A DNA stretch of 6,877 nucleotides from Betaproteobacteria bacterium. Lineage in GTDB: Bacteria; Pseudomonadota; Gammaproteobacteria; Burkholderiales; SG8-39. The notes under the pieces were generated by a model. The model did not search any database, had not been told where the DNA came from, and worked only from the letters and a program-made list of their open reading frames with translations. Numbering within the stretch: the stretch's first letter is position 1; each line of letters begins with the position of its first letter. The stretch covers positions 1-6,877 of the forward strand of contig CANIIN010000141.1 of NCBI GenBank assembly GCA_947467405.1, given 5' to 3'. This document shows positions 1 to 5,258 of the stretch, one piece after another. The translations under genes and the position numbers were made by a program.

Positions 1-1372
1 ACACCGATGAATTGCGGTCGAAGCTGATCTTGCCGTCCGGCTTCGGGTAGTCGATCGGCTTGTGCTGGCTGGCTGGTTCCAGCGTCTCGTGGTCGGCGTG
101 CTGGTGATGCAGCGTCCACGGGAACTTGCCGCCCAGCGCGAATTGCTCCAGGCCCACCATCACGGTGCCGGTGTACAGGCCCTTGGCCATCCACTGCTTG
201 AAGTTGCGCGCCTTCCACAACTCGTCGAACAGCCACGACTTGCGGAATGCCTCGGTGTAGCTGGTGAGTTCGTCTCCGGCGCGTTCCGCAGCCAGTGCAT
301 CGAACGCGGCTTCGGCGGCCAGCGCGCCGGACTTGATGGCGGCGTGGCTGCCCTTGATGCGCGAGGCGTTCAGGAAGCCGGCGTCGTCACCGACCAGGCA
401 GCCGCCCGGGAAGGTGAGCTTGGGCAGCGACATGATGCCGCCGGCGGTGATGGCGCGTGCGCCATAGGCCAGACGCTTGCCGCCTTCCAGGTACTTGCGG
501 ATTTCCGGGTGCGTCTTGTAGCGCTGGAATTCCTCGAACGGCGAGAGGTAGGGGTTCTTGTAGGCCAGGCCGACCACGTAGCCGACGGCGACCTGGTTGT
601 TCTCGAGGTGATACAGGAACGAGCCGCCGTAGGTATCGGCGTTCAGCGGCCAGCCGGCGGTGTGCACCACCAGGCCAGGCACGTGCTTGGCGGGATCGAT
701 GTCCCACAGTTCCTTCAGGCCGATGCCATACACCTGCGGATCGACGCCGTCATTCAGCTTGTACTTCTGCATGAGCTGCTTGCCGAGGTGGCCGCGGCAG
801 CCTTCGGCGAAGATGGTGTACTTGCCCTGCAGTTCCACGCCGGGCTGGAAGTTGCCGGTGTGCTGGCCGTCCTTGCCGACGCCCATGTTGCCGGTGGCGA
901 CGCCCTTGACCGCCCCTTTGTCGTCGAACAGCACTTCCGCGCCGGCGAAGCCGGGGAAGATCTCGACGCCCAGTTCTTCGGCCTGCTGACCCAGCCAGCG
1001 CGTCACGTTGGCCAGGCTGATGACATAGTTGCCGTGGTTCTGGAAGCAGCCCGGCAGCATGAAGTTCGGCACCGCCATCGAACCGGTCTCGGTGAGGAAC
1101 ATGAACTTGTCGCCGGACACCGGTGTGTTCAGCGGCGCACCCTTTTCCTTCCAGTCGGGGATCAGCTCGTTCAGGGCGATCGGGTCCATGACCGCGCCGG
1201 AAAGAATGTGGGCGCCGATCTCGGAGCCCTTCTCGATGACGCACACGCCGACTTCGCGGCCCTTTTCGGCGGCCAGCTGTTTCAGGCGAATGCCGGCTGC
1301 CAGACCCGCAGGTCCGCCGCCGACGATCACGACGTCGTATTCCATCACGTCACGTTGAATGGGTTCAGACAC
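1..1372 (-). CDS. Electron transfer flavoprotein:ubiquinone oxidoreductase (ETF-QO), 3' end cut by window edge
   Basis: This inner-membrane-associated flavoprotein takes electrons from reduced ETF, which is fed by acyl-CoA and other dehydrogenases, and passes them to ubiquinone. The first 457 residues are visible. An FAD-binding Rossmann motif GGGPAGL lies at about residues 18-24, followed by the family segments IEKGSEIGAHILSGA, GWPLNADTYGGSFLYHL, NPYLSPFEEFQRYKTHP and IKGSHAAIKSGALAAE, which I recognise from mitochondrial and bacterial ETF-QO. Family members are about 550 residues long, so roughly 90-100 residues with the four cysteines of the C-terminal [4Fe-4S] domain lie beyond position 1. 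I chose GTG at 1372 because GAGGGAG (1384-1378) sits 5 nt upstream. An in-frame TAA at 1414-1412 limits extension; TTG at 1393 and ATG at 1345 are possible but have poorer ribosome-binding sites. No frameshift is seen in the visible part. A long open frame on the opposite strand is a shadow of this gene. Confidence 0.97.
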   Translation of the reverse strand, partial: MSEPIQRDVMEYDVVIVGGGPAGLAAGIRLKQLAAEKGREVGVCVIEKGSEIGAHILSGAVMDPIALNELIPDWKEKGAPLNTPVSGDKFMFLTETGSMAVPNFMLPGCFQNHGNYVISLANVTRWLGQQAEELGVEIFPGFAGAEVLFDDKGAVKGVATGNMGVGKDGQHTGNFQPGVELQGKYTIFAEGCRGHLGKQLMQKYKLNDGVDPQVYGIGLKELWDIDPAKHVPGLVVHTAGWPLNADTYGGSFLYHLENNQVAVGYVVGLAYKNPYLSPFEEFQRYKTHPEIRKYLEGGKRLAYGARAITAGGIMSLPKLTFPGGCLVGDDAGFLNASRIKGSHAAIKSGALAAEAAFDALAAERAGDELTSYTEAFRKSWLFDELWKARNFKQWMAKGLYTGTVMVGLEQFALGGKFPWTLHHQHADHETLEPASQHKPIDYPKPDGKISFDRNSSV

Positions 1373-1410
1373 GATAGCTCCCTCTTTAGGCAATGATTTT
1401 CTGTTGGCCC

Positions 1411-1416
1411 ATTATA
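1411..1416 (-). promoter_or_regulatory. Candidate -10 box for the ETF-QO gene
   Basis: The minus strand reads TATAAT exactly, which would place transcription start near 1404 and give a leader of about 30 nt before the GTG at 1372. No good -35 hexamer lies 16-18 nt upstream; the best is TGGTCT at 1440-1435, with 3 of 6 matches. The box is part of the self-complementary octamer ATTATAAT (1411-1418), so TATAAT also reads on the plus strand at 1413-1418. An AT-rich element in otherwise GC-rich DNA supports a promoter, but this is inference. Confidence 0.5.
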
Positions 1417-1464
1417 ATCCCGCAGCGCACCCGCAGACCACGCCCAAATGGGGTCGAAATCTTT

Positions 1465-1556
1465 GGAAGCGCTGATCAAGTTGCGAATAGGCACAACGCC
1501 GTCGGCGCTTCCCTCTGAAGTGGGGGATATACAAGGGGGCTTGCCCCCTTGTTCAG
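1465..1556 (+). promoter_or_regulatory. Two consecutive stem-loops in the leader before the thioesterase gene
   Basis: The first inverted repeat pairs GGAAGCGC (1465-1472) with GCGCTTCC (1505-1512) around a 32-nt loop. That loop contains a smaller pair, GTTG (1480-1483) with CAAC (1494-1497). The second is a 10-bp perfect stem, 1531-1540 with 1543-1552, whose core is GGGGGC/GCCCCC with only two bases at the centre. It has no following T-run, so it is not a classical intrinsic terminator. An alternative fold is possible: CTGAA (1515-1519) and GGGGG (1522-1526) can pair with TTCAG (1552-1556) and CCCCC (1544-1548), competing with the second stem. The element ends about 40 nt before the ATG at 1593. 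It could be a regulatory leader, an intergenic repeat unit or a transcription pause site; I recognise no named riboswitch. Apart from this and the -10 box, I see nothing else in 1385-1592. Confidence 0.45.
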
Positions 1557-1592
1557 TGAATCCCTCCGTATAACCACGGTCAACACACCAAA

Positions 1593-2069
1593 ATGAACTC
1601 AACCTCCCATTCCGCCGCGCCTGTCAAGCTGCATGTCGCCACCGCCGTGATTCCGCTGCGTCGTGCCGACATCGATTCCGCCGCGCATGTCAATAACACG
1701 AACTATTTCCGATTCATGGAAGAGGCGCGCATGGTGTGGTACGAGTCGCACGGCATCGAGGGCGATTTCGGTGATCCGCACGCCCCGGGCAGGAAGCCCT
1801 CGGTGCTGCCGCCGGGCTGCGGGCCGATCATCGTGACGGCCAGTTGCAGCTTCTCCAAGGCGCTGAAGTTTCCGGGCGACGCCATCATCGACGTCTATAT
1901 CAGTGAGCCGGGCCGCTCCAGCATCGTGATTTCGTATGTGTTCCGCGCCAGCTACGCACCGGAGACGGTGTTCGCGGAAGGTTCCACCAAGGCGGTGTGG
2001 ATCAACAACAAGGAAGAGAAGTCGATTCCGCTGCCGGAGGTGGTCAGGGCGCTTTTCAACCGCGCCTGA
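1593..2069 (+). CDS. Acyl-CoA thioesterase, 4-hydroxybenzoyl-CoA thioesterase (hotdog) family
   Basis: This predicted cytoplasmic enzyme of 158 residues hydrolyses an acyl- or aroyl-CoA to free acid and CoA. Near the N-terminus RRADIDSAAHVNNTNYFRF (residues 23-41) matches the family active-site pattern DxDxxxHVNNxxY. D28 corresponds to the catalytic aspartate of the 4-hydroxybenzoyl-CoA thioesterase group, and MEEAR (42-46) follows in the usual helix. The length is normal for a single hotdog domain, which normally works as a dimer or tetramer. ATG 1593 is the only start: an in-frame TGA lies at 1557 with no start codon between. No clear Shine-Dalgarno sequence precedes it, so the gene may be weakly translated or depend on its leader structure. 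TATAAC at 1569-1574 resembles a -10 box but lacks a properly spaced -35. The gene is divergent from ETF-QO and convergent with the binding-protein gene. The substrate cannot be read from the sequence. Confidence 0.9.
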   Translation: MNSTSHSAAPVKLHVATAVIPLRRADIDSAAHVNNTNYFRFMEEARMVWYESHGIEGDFGDPHAPGRKPSVLPPGCGPIIVTASCSFSKALKFPGDAIIDVYISEPGRSSIVISYVFRASYAPETVFAEGSTKAVWINNKEEKSIPLPEVVRALFNRA

Positions 2070-2099
2070 ATCGTTACGTTCGGAGCTTCACGCCCGGCG

Positions 2100-2161
2100 C
2101 CCGGCCGCGAAGCGACCGGGAAGCCGATGCGTTGGAGATGCCCGTCAGATGGGCATCTCCA
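2100..2161. terminator. Two hairpins between convergent genes, possible bidirectional terminator
   Basis: The stronger hairpin is an 11-bp perfect stem, TGGAGATGCCC (2133-2143) with its complement at 2151-2161, around a 7-nt loop. A smaller one lies at 2100-2120, where CCCGG pairs with CCGGG, then one mismatch, then CGC/GCG around a GAA loop. Both sit between the thioesterase stop (2069) and the binding-protein stop (2173), where a shared terminator is expected. Neither has a T-run on either strand, so termination may be inefficient, Rho-dependent, or the hairpins may only protect mRNA 3' ends. Confidence 0.5.
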
Positions 2162-2172
2162 GTGGTTGCTGC

Positions 2173-3390
2173 TCAGCAGCCGGCGCGTTTCTGCAGGCCG
2201 TCGGCGCGTGACTTGTCGGCATTTTCAGCCATGGTCAATGCGGTGGCACCGATCAGGAAGTGGCTGGTCTTGCTGGCGGACAGGTTCGCATTCATGACCT
2301 TGATCGAGCCGGCGTTCTGCTCCATCCAGGCCGCCATCGCCGCAGCGTCGACCTTCTTGGCGCCTTCGATGGCCGCTTTCAGTACGTATACCGAATCGTA
2401 CAGATAGCCCGCCAGCACCGGCGAATACTGCGGGAACTTGTCGCCAGTCTCGGCCTGCAGACGCTGCTTGTACTTCGCAAAATCGGATGAACCGATCGGA
2501 TCGCCGTTGCAGTAGGTGAGCGCCTTGTAGTTGATGCCGACTACATTCTTGTAGGCATCGGGTCCGGCCACCTTGATGACCACGCCGGGCTGTACGATGA
2601 CCGAGATGTTGCCCACCACCTTGATGCCCCAGCTGAGATCGGCCAGGCTCTTGATGACGGCGCCGGTATCGGCTCCCACCGCGGTGAGCGCCAGCAGCAC
2701 GTCCGGGTTGGTTCGTCGCAGTGACAGCAGTTGCGGCGTCATGTCCGTGGCCGTCAGCGCGTATTCCTGCTCTGCCTTCAGTTCGATATTGCGTTTGCCG
2801 AGTTCGACCTTCAGCGCCTCGACCGTCGAGCGCGTCTGTGCACCGGCGTCGTGAATCACCGCCGCCGACTTGACGTGCAACACGGTGTCCACATAGATGG
2901 CGATAGCCTCCGCCTGGGCGTTCGCGCTGGGCAGCAGGCTGAAGTGGAACGGGCCGGCCTGCGGGGTCACGGCCATCGAGCCGGAAATGCTCACCGACGG
3001 TGTCTTGCTTTCATTCAGCACCGGCAGAGTGGCCAGTGTCAGCTGGCTGGCGATCGGCCCGACGATGGCATCGACCTTTTCACGCTGCGTCAGGCGCCGT
3101 GCTTCGCTGACGGCGGCAGTGGGGTCGCTCTGGTCATCGGCGATGACGACGCGGATCTGCCGGCCGAGAATGCCGCCGGCTGCGTTGATTTCCTTCACCG
3201 CGAGGTTGACACCGGCGATGCCGTTGAAGCCGCTCTGGTTGGCCGATCCGGTCACCGAGCCCAGGAACCCCAACTTGAACGGTTCGGCCGTTCCCTGTGC
3301 GTGAGCCAGCGGTGTCAGGCCTGATGCGACCACGGCCGACAGGGTGAGTGATACGGCGCCAAGCAGCGCCTTTCTGCGATTGATCATCAT
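2173..3390 (-). CDS. ABC transporter substrate-binding protein, branched-chain amino acid (Liv) type
   Basis: This is a predicted periplasmic solute receptor of 405 residues. The N-terminus has a signal peptide: positive INRRK, a hydrophobic run at about residues 8-25, and a likely signal-peptidase I site after AHA (residue 31). The two arginines make Tat export a weaker possibility. The mature part begins FKLGFLGSVTGSANQSGFNG, then AAGGILGRQIRVVIADDQSDP at 71-90, the standard start of the type-1 periplasmic binding fold (Peripla_BP_6). VDAIVGPIAS (106-115) and YLYDSVYVLKAAIEGA (329-344) are further family features. These receptors bind amino acids, amides, urea or aromatic and other carboxylic acids; the ligand here is unknown. 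AAGGAGGA lies just upstream. ATG at 3390 is only 4 nt from GGAGG, while the adjacent in-frame ATG at 3387 is 7 nt away and is the likelier start. No permease or ATPase gene is visible. The only cysteines are C294 and the C-terminal C405. Confidence 0.93.
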   Translation of the reverse strand: MMINRRKALLGAVSLTLSAVVASGLTPLAHAQGTAEPFKLGFLGSVTGSANQSGFNGIAGVNLAVKEINAAGGILGRQIRVVIADDQSDPTAAVSEARRLTQREKVDAIVGPIASQLTLATLPVLNESKTPSVSISGSMAVTPQAGPFHFSLLPSANAQAEAIAIYVDTVLHVKSAAVIHDAGAQTRSTVEALKVELGKRNIELKAEQEYALTATDMTPQLLSLRRTNPDVLLALTAVGADTGAVIKSLADLSWGIKVVGNISVIVQPGVVIKVAGPDAYKNVVGINYKALTYCNGDPIGSSDFAKYKQRLQAETGDKFPQYSPVLAGYLYDSVYVLKAAIEGAKKVDAAAMAAWMEQNAGSIKVMNANLSASKTSHFLIGATALTMAENADKSRADGLQKRAGC

Positions 3391-3393
3391 GAT

Positions 3394-3401
3394 TCCTCCT
3401 T
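3394..3401 (-). promoter_or_regulatory. Strong ribosome binding site of the binding-protein gene
   Basis: The minus strand reads AAGGAGGA, almost the full anti-Shine-Dalgarno complement. The spacing is 4 nt from GGAGG to the first ATG (3390) and 7 nt to the second (3387), which favours the second codon as the real start and removes one Met from the product. It predicts abundant translation, as is usual for solute receptors. Confidence 0.75.
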
Positions 3402-3668
3402 GGAATATCGACGGCCGGATGGCGATCGAAAAACAGCACGCGACGACTCGGCGTAACGATCATTGCAGTCGATTCGGTGGTGCCCTGAGTTGATTTGCAT
3501 CAGTTCGTTGCAGCTTGTCGACCGACGTGCAACGCAAAACGCATGGACAAACAGGGTGATCCGGCTGTTCTGAAGGAACTTGAGGCGTCGAGAGCCTGAC
3601 GATGCCCGACACCGTCGGGCTTGCAGGTTCCAGCTTACAGGAATCGGCGGGCGGGGGCCGGCCGCGAG
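3402..3668. other. Intergenic stretch without a gene between the CoA-transferase and the binding-protein gene
   Basis: I find no convincing coding frame here. The plus-strand open frame starting at 3602 runs into the antisense of the CoA-transferase and has a composition unlike a real protein. No convincing sigma-70 promoter for the binding-protein gene could be placed on the minus strand, although this gap is long enough to carry one. It contains the inverted repeat at 3506-3534 and a 7-bp hairpin, GCCCGAC (3604-3610) with GTCGGGC (3614-3620), around the 3-nt loop ACC. That hairpin has no T-run on the minus strand and could be a secondary 3'-end structure of the CoA-transferase transcript. 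Confidence 0.6.
3506..3534. promoter_or_regulatory. Operator-like inverted repeat upstream of the binding-protein gene
   Basis: CGTTGCA (3506-3512) and TGCAACG (3528-3534) are perfect 7-bp inverted arms separated by 15 bp, so their centres are 22 bp apart, about two helical turns. The repeat lies about 115-145 bp upstream of the binding-protein start, a typical place for a dimeric activator or repressor. A further TTTGC (3494-3498) and GCAAA (3534-3538) flank or overlap the arms. No regulator gene is in the window and I cannot name a family. Confidence 0.4.
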
Positions 3669-3692
3669 CGGGGCGCCGTGAACAGCGCCCCG
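3669..3692 (-). terminator. Hairpin directly after the CoA-transferase stop codon
   Basis: CGGGGCGC (3669-3676) pairs perfectly with GCGCCCCG (3685-3692) around an 8-nt loop. On the minus strand it begins 7-8 nt after the stop codon at 3700-3702, the position expected for a terminator or 3'-end stabilising stem. The downstream minus-strand sequence is GC-rich with no U-tract, so it is not a textbook intrinsic terminator. Confidence 0.5.
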
Positions 3693-3699
3693 GAGATGT

Positions 3700-5043
3700 T
3701 CAGGGCTCGATGAACGCGCAACCGGTTTTCTTGCGCACGTCCTCGATGGACACGCCGGGATGCAGTTCCCTCAAGATCAGGCCGGCCGGGCCGACTTCGA
3801 ACACGCACAGGTCGGTGATGATCATGCTGACCACGCCCTTGCCGGTGAGCGGCAGCGAGCAGTTCTTGACGATCTTCGGGCTGCCGTCTTTCGAGGTGTG
3901 CTCCATCAGCACGATGACGCGCTTCACGCCGGCGACGAGGTCCATGGCGCCGCCCGGGCCTTTCACCATGGCGCCCGGCACCATCCAGTTGGCCAGGTCG
4001 CCGTTCTCGGCTACTTCCAGACCGCCCAGGATCGACAGGTCGATGTGGCCGCCGCGAATCATGGCGAACGAATCGGCGCTGGAGAAGAAGCTCGACCCGG
4101 CGATGGTGGTGATGGTCTGCTTGCCGGCGTTGATGAGATCCGGATCGACCGAGTCCTCGGTAGGGAAGGGGCCGATGCCGAGCAACCCGTTCTCGGATTG
4201 CAGCGTGACGTTGATGCCGTCCGGAATCAGGTTGGCCACCAGCGTCGGGATGCCGATGCCGAGGTTCACGTAGAAACCGTCGCGCAATTCCTGCGCGGCG
4301 CGCTTGGCCATCAGCAGACGGATCGGCGATTCCTTCTTCGAGGCGGCGGCGCCGGCCACGGTGCGGAATTCGATGCGCTTCTCGTACTTGGGGCCCTGGA
4401 TGATGCGGTCCACGTACACGCCGGGCGTGTGAACCTGTTCCGGATCGAGTTCGCCCACTTCCACCAGTTCTTCCACTTCGGCCACGCACACCTTGCCGCA
4501 GGTGGCGATCATGGGGTTGAAGTTGCGCGCCGTCTTGCGATAGACGAGGTTGCCGGACTTGTCGCCCTTCCACGCCTTGACGATCGAGACATCCGCCTGG
4601 ATGGCTTCTTCGAGCACGTATTCCTTGCCGCCGAAGGAGCGCGTGTCCTTTTCTTCGGAGAGCTTGGTGCCGAAGCCGGTGCGCGTGTAGAAGCCCGGGA
4701 TGCCGGCGCCGCCGGCGCGCAGCTTCTCGGCCAGCGTGCCTTGCGGCGTGAGTGCCAGTTCCAGTTCGCCCGCCAGCACCTGGCGCTCGAATTCCTTGTT
4801 CTCCCCGACATACGAGGCGATGACCTTCTTCACCTGGCGCGTCTTCAGCAACAGGCCCATGCCGAAATCGTCCACCCCGGCATTGTTGCCCACGATGGTC
4901 AATTCCTTCTTGCCGCTGTCTACCAATGCCTGGATGAGGTTCTCGGGAATGCCGCACAGCCCGAACCCGCCCGCCGCGATGGTGATGCCGTCATGGAGCA
5001 GGCCGTCCAATGCCGCGGCTGCGCTGGGATAGACTTTTTTCAT
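3700..5043 (-). CDS. Single-chain succinyl-CoA:3-ketoacid CoA-transferase (SCOT type, alpha-beta fusion)
   Basis: This cytoplasmic enzyme of 447 residues moves CoA between a donor such as succinyl-CoA and a 3-oxo acid such as acetoacetate, through a glutamyl-CoA intermediate (family I CoA-transferase). The N-terminal alpha-like domain (about 1-228) carries DGITIAAGGFGLCGIP at 18-33, which fits the family I signature 1 exactly. The C-terminal beta-like domain (about 241-447) carries LQSENGLLG at 281-289, signature 2, with E284 the expected catalytic glutamate. A short linker rich in Ala, Lys and Ser (about 229-240) joins them. Most bacterial enzymes (ScoAB, AtoDA, PcaIJ) are two separate subunits; the fused form is the eukaryotic SCOT arrangement and is also known in some bacteria. 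AAGGAA (5054-5049) precedes the ATG at 5043. A good promoter lies at 5083-5110 and a 3' hairpin at 3669-3692, so the gene may be monocistronic. 3-Oxoadipate, acetoacetate or a related acid are all possible substrates. Confidence 0.95.
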   Translation of the reverse strand: MKKVYPSAAAALDGLLHDGITIAAGGFGLCGIPENLIQALVDSGKKELTIVGNNAGVDDFGMGLLLKTRQVKKVIASYVGENKEFERQVLAGELELALTPQGTLAEKLRAGGAGIPGFYTRTGFGTKLSEEKDTRSFGGKEYVLEEAIQADVSIVKAWKGDKSGNLVYRKTARNFNPMIATCGKVCVAEVEELVEVGELDPEQVHTPGVYVDRIIQGPKYEKRIEFRTVAGAAASKKESPIRLLMAKRAAQELRDGFYVNLGIGIPTLVANLIPDGINVTLQSENGLLGIGPFPTEDSVDPDLINAGKQTITTIAGSSFFSSADSFAMIRGGHIDLSILGGLEVAENGDLANWMVPGAMVKGPGGAMDLVAGVKRVIVLMEHTSKDGSPKIVKNCSLPLTGKGVVSMIITDLCVFEVGPAGLILRELHPGVSIEDVRKKTGCAFIEP

Positions 5044-5082
5044 GCTGATTCCTTGTGGGGCGATGTGATGAGCGATGAACCA

Positions 5083-5110
5083 ATCGTACAGTGCGATGAG
5101 GCAATGTCAA
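5083..5110 (-). promoter_or_regulatory. Sigma-70-like promoter of the CoA-transferase gene
   Basis: On the minus strand a perfect -35 box TTGACA (5110-5105) is followed after 16 nt by TACGAT (5088-5083), which matches the -10 consensus at 4 of 6 positions. Start of transcription would be near 5076, giving a leader of about 33 nt that includes the ribosome binding site at 5054-5049. The fit in position and sequence is good for a GC-rich genome. Confidence 0.6.
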
Positions 5111-5115
5111 GGTTG

Positions 5116-5152
5116 CACCGGTGTGAAGCGTGAGGCGCGAGGCTGTGCACAG
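5116..5152. promoter_or_regulatory. Two palindromes between the divergent promoters
   Basis: CACCGGTG (5116-5123) and CTGTGCACAG (5143-5152) are perfect palindromes with centres 28 bp apart. They lie between the -35 boxes of the CoA-transferase promoter (5105-5110, minus) and the ligase promoter (5166-5171, plus). A direct repeat AGGCTG (5140-5145 and 5151-5156) overlaps the second. This is the expected place for a regulator acting on both genes, but short palindromes also arise by chance in GC-rich DNA. Confidence 0.35.
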
Positions 5153-5165
5153 GCTGGACGGCGCC

Positions 5166-5196
5166 GTGACAGGGAAGGCGGCATAGCGACTAGAAT
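5166..5196 (+). promoter_or_regulatory. Candidate promoter of the acyl-CoA ligase gene, long spacer
   Basis: GTGACA (5166-5171, 5 of 6 to TTGACA) and TAGAAT (5191-5196, 5 of 6 to TATAAT) are separated by 19 nt. The long spacer would make it weak without help, and such spacers are typical of MerR-family activated promoters. However, I see no clear dyad inside the spacer. Transcription would start near 5203, giving a leader of about 56 nt. Confidence 0.45.
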
Positions 5197-5211
5197 TCGG
5201 GACCACTGATG

Positions 5212-5227
5212 CGATCACGGCTGATCG
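5212..5227. promoter_or_regulatory. Palindrome just downstream of the predicted ligase transcription start
   Basis: CGATCA (5212-5217) and TGATCG (5222-5227) are inverted arms around a 4-bp centre, CGGC. The site would fall at about +10 to +25 of the predicted ligase transcript and 31 bp before its ATG, where a bound repressor would block transcription. As RNA it could also form a small hairpin. It is not assigned to a known regulator. Confidence 0.35.
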
Positions 5228-5258
5228 TGCGACACAGCTGCAAAAGGAGAAGAACAAC

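Noticed and set aside
62..1396. 444-residue open frame on the plus strand opposite ETF-QO
   Set aside because: It lies antisense to a clearly conserved flavoprotein. Its His/Ala/Gly/Val-rich composition with no recognisable domain is what third-position GC bias produces on the opposite strand.
1345..1602. 85-residue minus-strand open frame spanning the ETF-QO / thioesterase gap
   Set aside because: It overlaps both gene starts and the promoter region, has no ribosome binding site that I can see and no recognisable features.
3645..3675. Possible G-quadruplex on the plus strand
   Set aside because: G-runs are uneven and interrupted by self-pairing GGCC segments. Four well-spaced runs of three or more G are not present in a compact stretch.
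3635..4957. 440-residue minus-strand frame overlapping the CoA-transferase in another register
   Set aside because: It is an Arg/Gly/His-rich frame-shifted reading of the same DNA. The real frame has perfect CoA-transferase signatures and its own ribosome binding site.
5031..5043. A-run just after the CoA-transferase ATG as a possible -1 frameshift slippery site
   Set aside because: The run is not in the X XXY YYZ phase relative to the reading frame, and the downstream zero frame is clearly the conserved protein.
3760..5133. 457-residue plus-strand open frame opposite the CoA-transferase
   Set aside because: It is antisense to a gene with two intact family signatures. The protein is rich in Ala, His, Asp and Gly with no motif, so it is a codon-bias shadow.
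5116..5227. Assignment of the divergent-region palindromes to a named regulator (FadR, LiuR or LysR type)
   Set aside because: None of the palindromes matches a consensus I know well enough, and no regulator gene is in the window, so only generic operator candidates are reported.
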